Of a stretch of 64,000 bases of DNA, positions 62,326-64,000 are shown piece after piece. The notes under the pieces are model-generated. The model made no database searches. It had not been told where the DNA came from and saw only the letters and a list, made by a program, of their open reading frames with translations. The stretch spans positions 1 to 64,000 of the forward strand of contig CAUZFB010000001.1 in the NCBI GenBank assembly GCA_963579135.1, read 5' to 3'. A program made the position numbers and the translations under genes. The stretch comes from CALGTL01 sp963579135. Its GTDB lineage: Bacteria; Chloroflexota; Dehalococcoidia; Lucifugimonadales; Australimonadaceae. The number at the start of each line of letters is the position of its first letter. Position 1 is the first letter of the stretch.

Positions 62326-63567
62326 GTGCCTCCGTCCACACGAGGGTTCGCGAGAACTTTCGAGGCGTTGCACTACCGGGATTTCCGGTTCCTGTTCTTC
62401 GCGCAACTGACGAACGCCGCGGCGCAGTGGATGCAGATGATCGGATTGCCGATCTTGGTGCTGGCGGTGACGGAGAGTCCGGCGCACCTGGGCATGGTGA
62501 TGATTTCGCGAACCCTACCCGCGATGGTGCTGGGGTTGGTGTCGGGCGTAGTGGCGGATACGTGGGACCGACGCACGATTCTGATCACGACGCGGATCGT
62601 CGGAACTGCGCTAGCGACGTGGTTCGCGATCATCAATGTGGCAACCTCGGTGTCGCTGACGGAGATCTACGTGTTCGCTGTGCTGCGGGGGGTGACGATG
62701 GCGTTCGATCAGGCGCCGCGCCGGGCGTTGATCCCGAGCATGGTGCCGCCGCACGTGGTGATGAACGCGATGGCGTTGTCGACGGGCGGGATGCAGGTGA
62801 TGAGGATGATGGCGGCCGCGGTGGCGGGGACCTTGATAGCGGTGTGGGGAATCGAGGCTGCGTTCGTGGCGCTGGCGATCCTGTACTTTTCAGGCGTGCC
62901 ACTGCTGCTGGCAATGCGAACACGGACTCACGAGCGGGCCGGATACCGCGGGATCCGCCAGATGGTTCGCGATGCGAAGAATGGAGTCGGGTTCGCGGTG
63001 ACTACACCTGCGATGCGGGCGTCACTGATCATTGCGGCGTTCTTCTTCGTGTTCGGCATGTCGTTCTCAAACGTGTTCGCGCCGTTGTTGGCAGATGGGC
63101 CGCTAGGGCTGACCGAGGGTGGCCTAGGTTGGATGGTGGCGGTGATGGGGATCGGAGGGACGGCAGGGACGATCACGGTGGCGTACCTGAGTCCGTCACA
63201 TCATCGAGGGATGGTGCTGATCGTGGCGCTGGGCGTGTTCGGGCTGCTACTGGCGGCGATGGCTGGCGCGACCTACTTACCGATGGCGTGGGCGGCATTC
63301 GTGGTGATTTTTTTCGTGGGGACGGGGCAGTCAGTGTTCATGCCGCTGCTGAGTACGATCGTGCTGCAGGCTGCTCCGGACCACATGCGGGGCCGGGCGA
63401 TGGCGATCCTGGGTTGGGATCGTGCGCTGGTGTCTTTCGGGACGGTGATCGCCGGGTTCGGGGCGGCGGCGTTCGGGGCACAGGTCACTCTGCTAGGTTT
63501 CGGTAGCGCATGCGTTATCGGGGCCCTACTCCTGGTGTCGTCTGGCACGCTGCGCAAGATCGACTAG
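62326..63567 (+). CDS. MFS exporter (EntS-like), 413 aa
   Basis: 12-helix transporter of the MFS_3 type: FRFLFFAQLTNAAAQWMQ, then the loop VADTWDRRTIL (motif A), and FDQAPRRALIPSMVP. Siderophore or drug export is typical. GTG start at 62326, GGGAG just upstream. Ends overlapping proS by 4 bp, converging. Confidence 0.85.
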   Translation: MPPSTRGFARTFEALHYRDFRFLFFAQLTNAAAQWMQMIGLPILVLAVTESPAHLGMVMISRTLPAMVLGLVSGVVADTWDRRTILITTRIVGTALATWFAIINVATSVSLTEIYVFAVLRGVTMAFDQAPRRALIPSMVPPHVVMNAMALSTGGMQVMRMMAAAVAGTLIAVWGIEAAFVALAILYFSGVPLLLAMRTRTHERAGYRGIRQMVRDAKNGVGFAVTTPAMRASLIIAAFFFVFGMSFSNVFAPLLADGPLGLTEGGLGWMVAVMGIGGTAGTITVAYLSPSHHRGMVLIVALGVFGLLLAAMAGATYLPMAWAAFVVIFFVGTGQSVFMPLLSTIVLQAAPDHMRGRAMAILGWDRALVSFGTVIAGFGAAAFGAQVTLLGFGSACVIGALLLVSSGTLRKID

Positions 63568-64000
63568 AGCTCGTCTTCAGAGAGGGCGGCGGCGATAGCC
63601 GCAGGGAGGTCGCCGTTGGGGACTTGGGAGGACTCGTCGTCGCGGCGACGCTTGACCTCAACAACGCCGTTCTTGAGGTTGCGGGGGCTGATGACAACGC
63701 GCACGGGCAGCCCTAGCAGATCCACGTCGTTGAATTTCACGCCTGCGGATTCACCTGGACGGTCGTCGTAGAGCACGTCGTAGCCGAGCTCCAGGAGCAG
63801 GGCGTAGGTTTCATCTGCGGCAGCGGAAACTTCCTCTTTGTCGGCGTTCAGGGCGACAAGGTGCACCTGGAACGGAGCGATGGGCACCGGGTAGAGGATG
63901 CCTTTGTCGTCATGGTTCTGCTCTATAGCGGCGGCGAGCACGCGGGTGACGCCGATGCCGTAGCAGCCCATAACCATGGGTTTGAGCTTCCCCTCATCGT
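63564..64000 (-). CDS. proS: Prolyl-tRNA synthetase, C-terminal part
   Basis: The last 145 residues or so, truncated by the window end. Class II motif 3 with GCYGIGVTR, then the anticodon-binding domain (VHLVALNADKEE, DVLYDDRPGESAGVKFND, LPVRVVISPRNL). Ends SEDEL. Attaches proline to tRNA-Pro; a tRNA-Pro(GGG) gene lies at 39165-39241. Confidence 0.92.
   Translation of the reverse strand, partial: DEGKLKPMVMGCYGIGVTRVLAAAIEQNHDDKGILYPVPIAPFQVHLVALNADKEEVSAAADETYALLLELGYDVLYDDRPGESAGVKFNDVDLLGLPVRVVISPRNLKNGVVEVKRRRDDESSQVPNGDLPAAIAAALSEDEL

Overview
The window is a 64 kb stretch of GC-rich bacterial chromosome, cut inside a gene at both ends. The content suggests a Chloroflexota member, plausibly a Dehalococcoidia or SAR202-like heterotroph. 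The clues are a 16S rRNA gene with no 23S/5S downstream, an F420 ligase (CofE) plus a luciferase-like flavin/F420 oxidoreductase, a Rieske ring-hydroxylating oxygenase, a molybdopterin hydroxylase of the XdhA/CoxL type, and HemQ-type heme synthesis. This placement is inference from gene content; no search or phylogeny was run.

Layout. 1-9 kb is catabolic and accessory: molybdenum hydroxylase (partial), two exporters, a Rieske oxygenase alpha and beta pair with a 75-residue protein between them, a VOC protein and CofE. 9-24 kb is mostly housekeeping: AAA+ ATPase, TrxB, an IscA-like protein, Lrp, ferredoxin, HemQ, TlpA-like lipoprotein, Tag, RecO, JAMM protease, SelD, FtsH, an N-terminally extended GreA and PyrD. 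24-29.5 kb holds lipoproteins, a hydrolase, an SDR and a FIST protein. 29.6-35 kb is the nusA-rnpM-infB-rbfA-truB translation operon. 35-38 kb is an inositol-lipid module (Ino1, PimA-like glycosyltransferase, CDP-alcohol phosphatidyltransferase). 38-43.9 kb has a protein disulfide oxidoreductase read through a UGA, tRNA-Pro, prfB with a programmed frameshift, an ABC exporter and a dehydrogenase. 44-46 kb is the most unusual part: a small Cys-HTH protein beside a phage-terminase-like protein whose catalytic motifs are eroded, driven by a promoter with a LexA-type box in its spacer. 46-53 kb holds HD and HIT proteins, gene remnants, an F420-type oxidoreductase and a zur-znuACB zinc operon. 53-56.6 kb has MarR, a decayed locus with a 13-G run, tRNA-Ile and 16S rRNA. 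56.6-61.4 kb is a pdxS-pdxT-GNAT-R3H ATPase-tmk operon. The end holds a NIPSNAP protein, an MFS exporter and partial proS.

How it fits together. Two genes, selD (codon 17, the catalytic position) and the disulfide oxidoreductase (first position of its C-terminal CxxC), are each interrupted by one in-frame UGA where the family has a redox or catalytic cysteine. Both have a stem-loop shortly downstream. Together they argue that this organism inserts selenocysteine and makes its own selenophosphate with a Sec-containing SelD. CofE and the oxidoreductase point to F420 redox chemistry, and the oxygenases to breakdown of recalcitrant organics. The 16S gene has its own promoter and its own 5'/3' processing stem, so it is transcribed apart from 23S.
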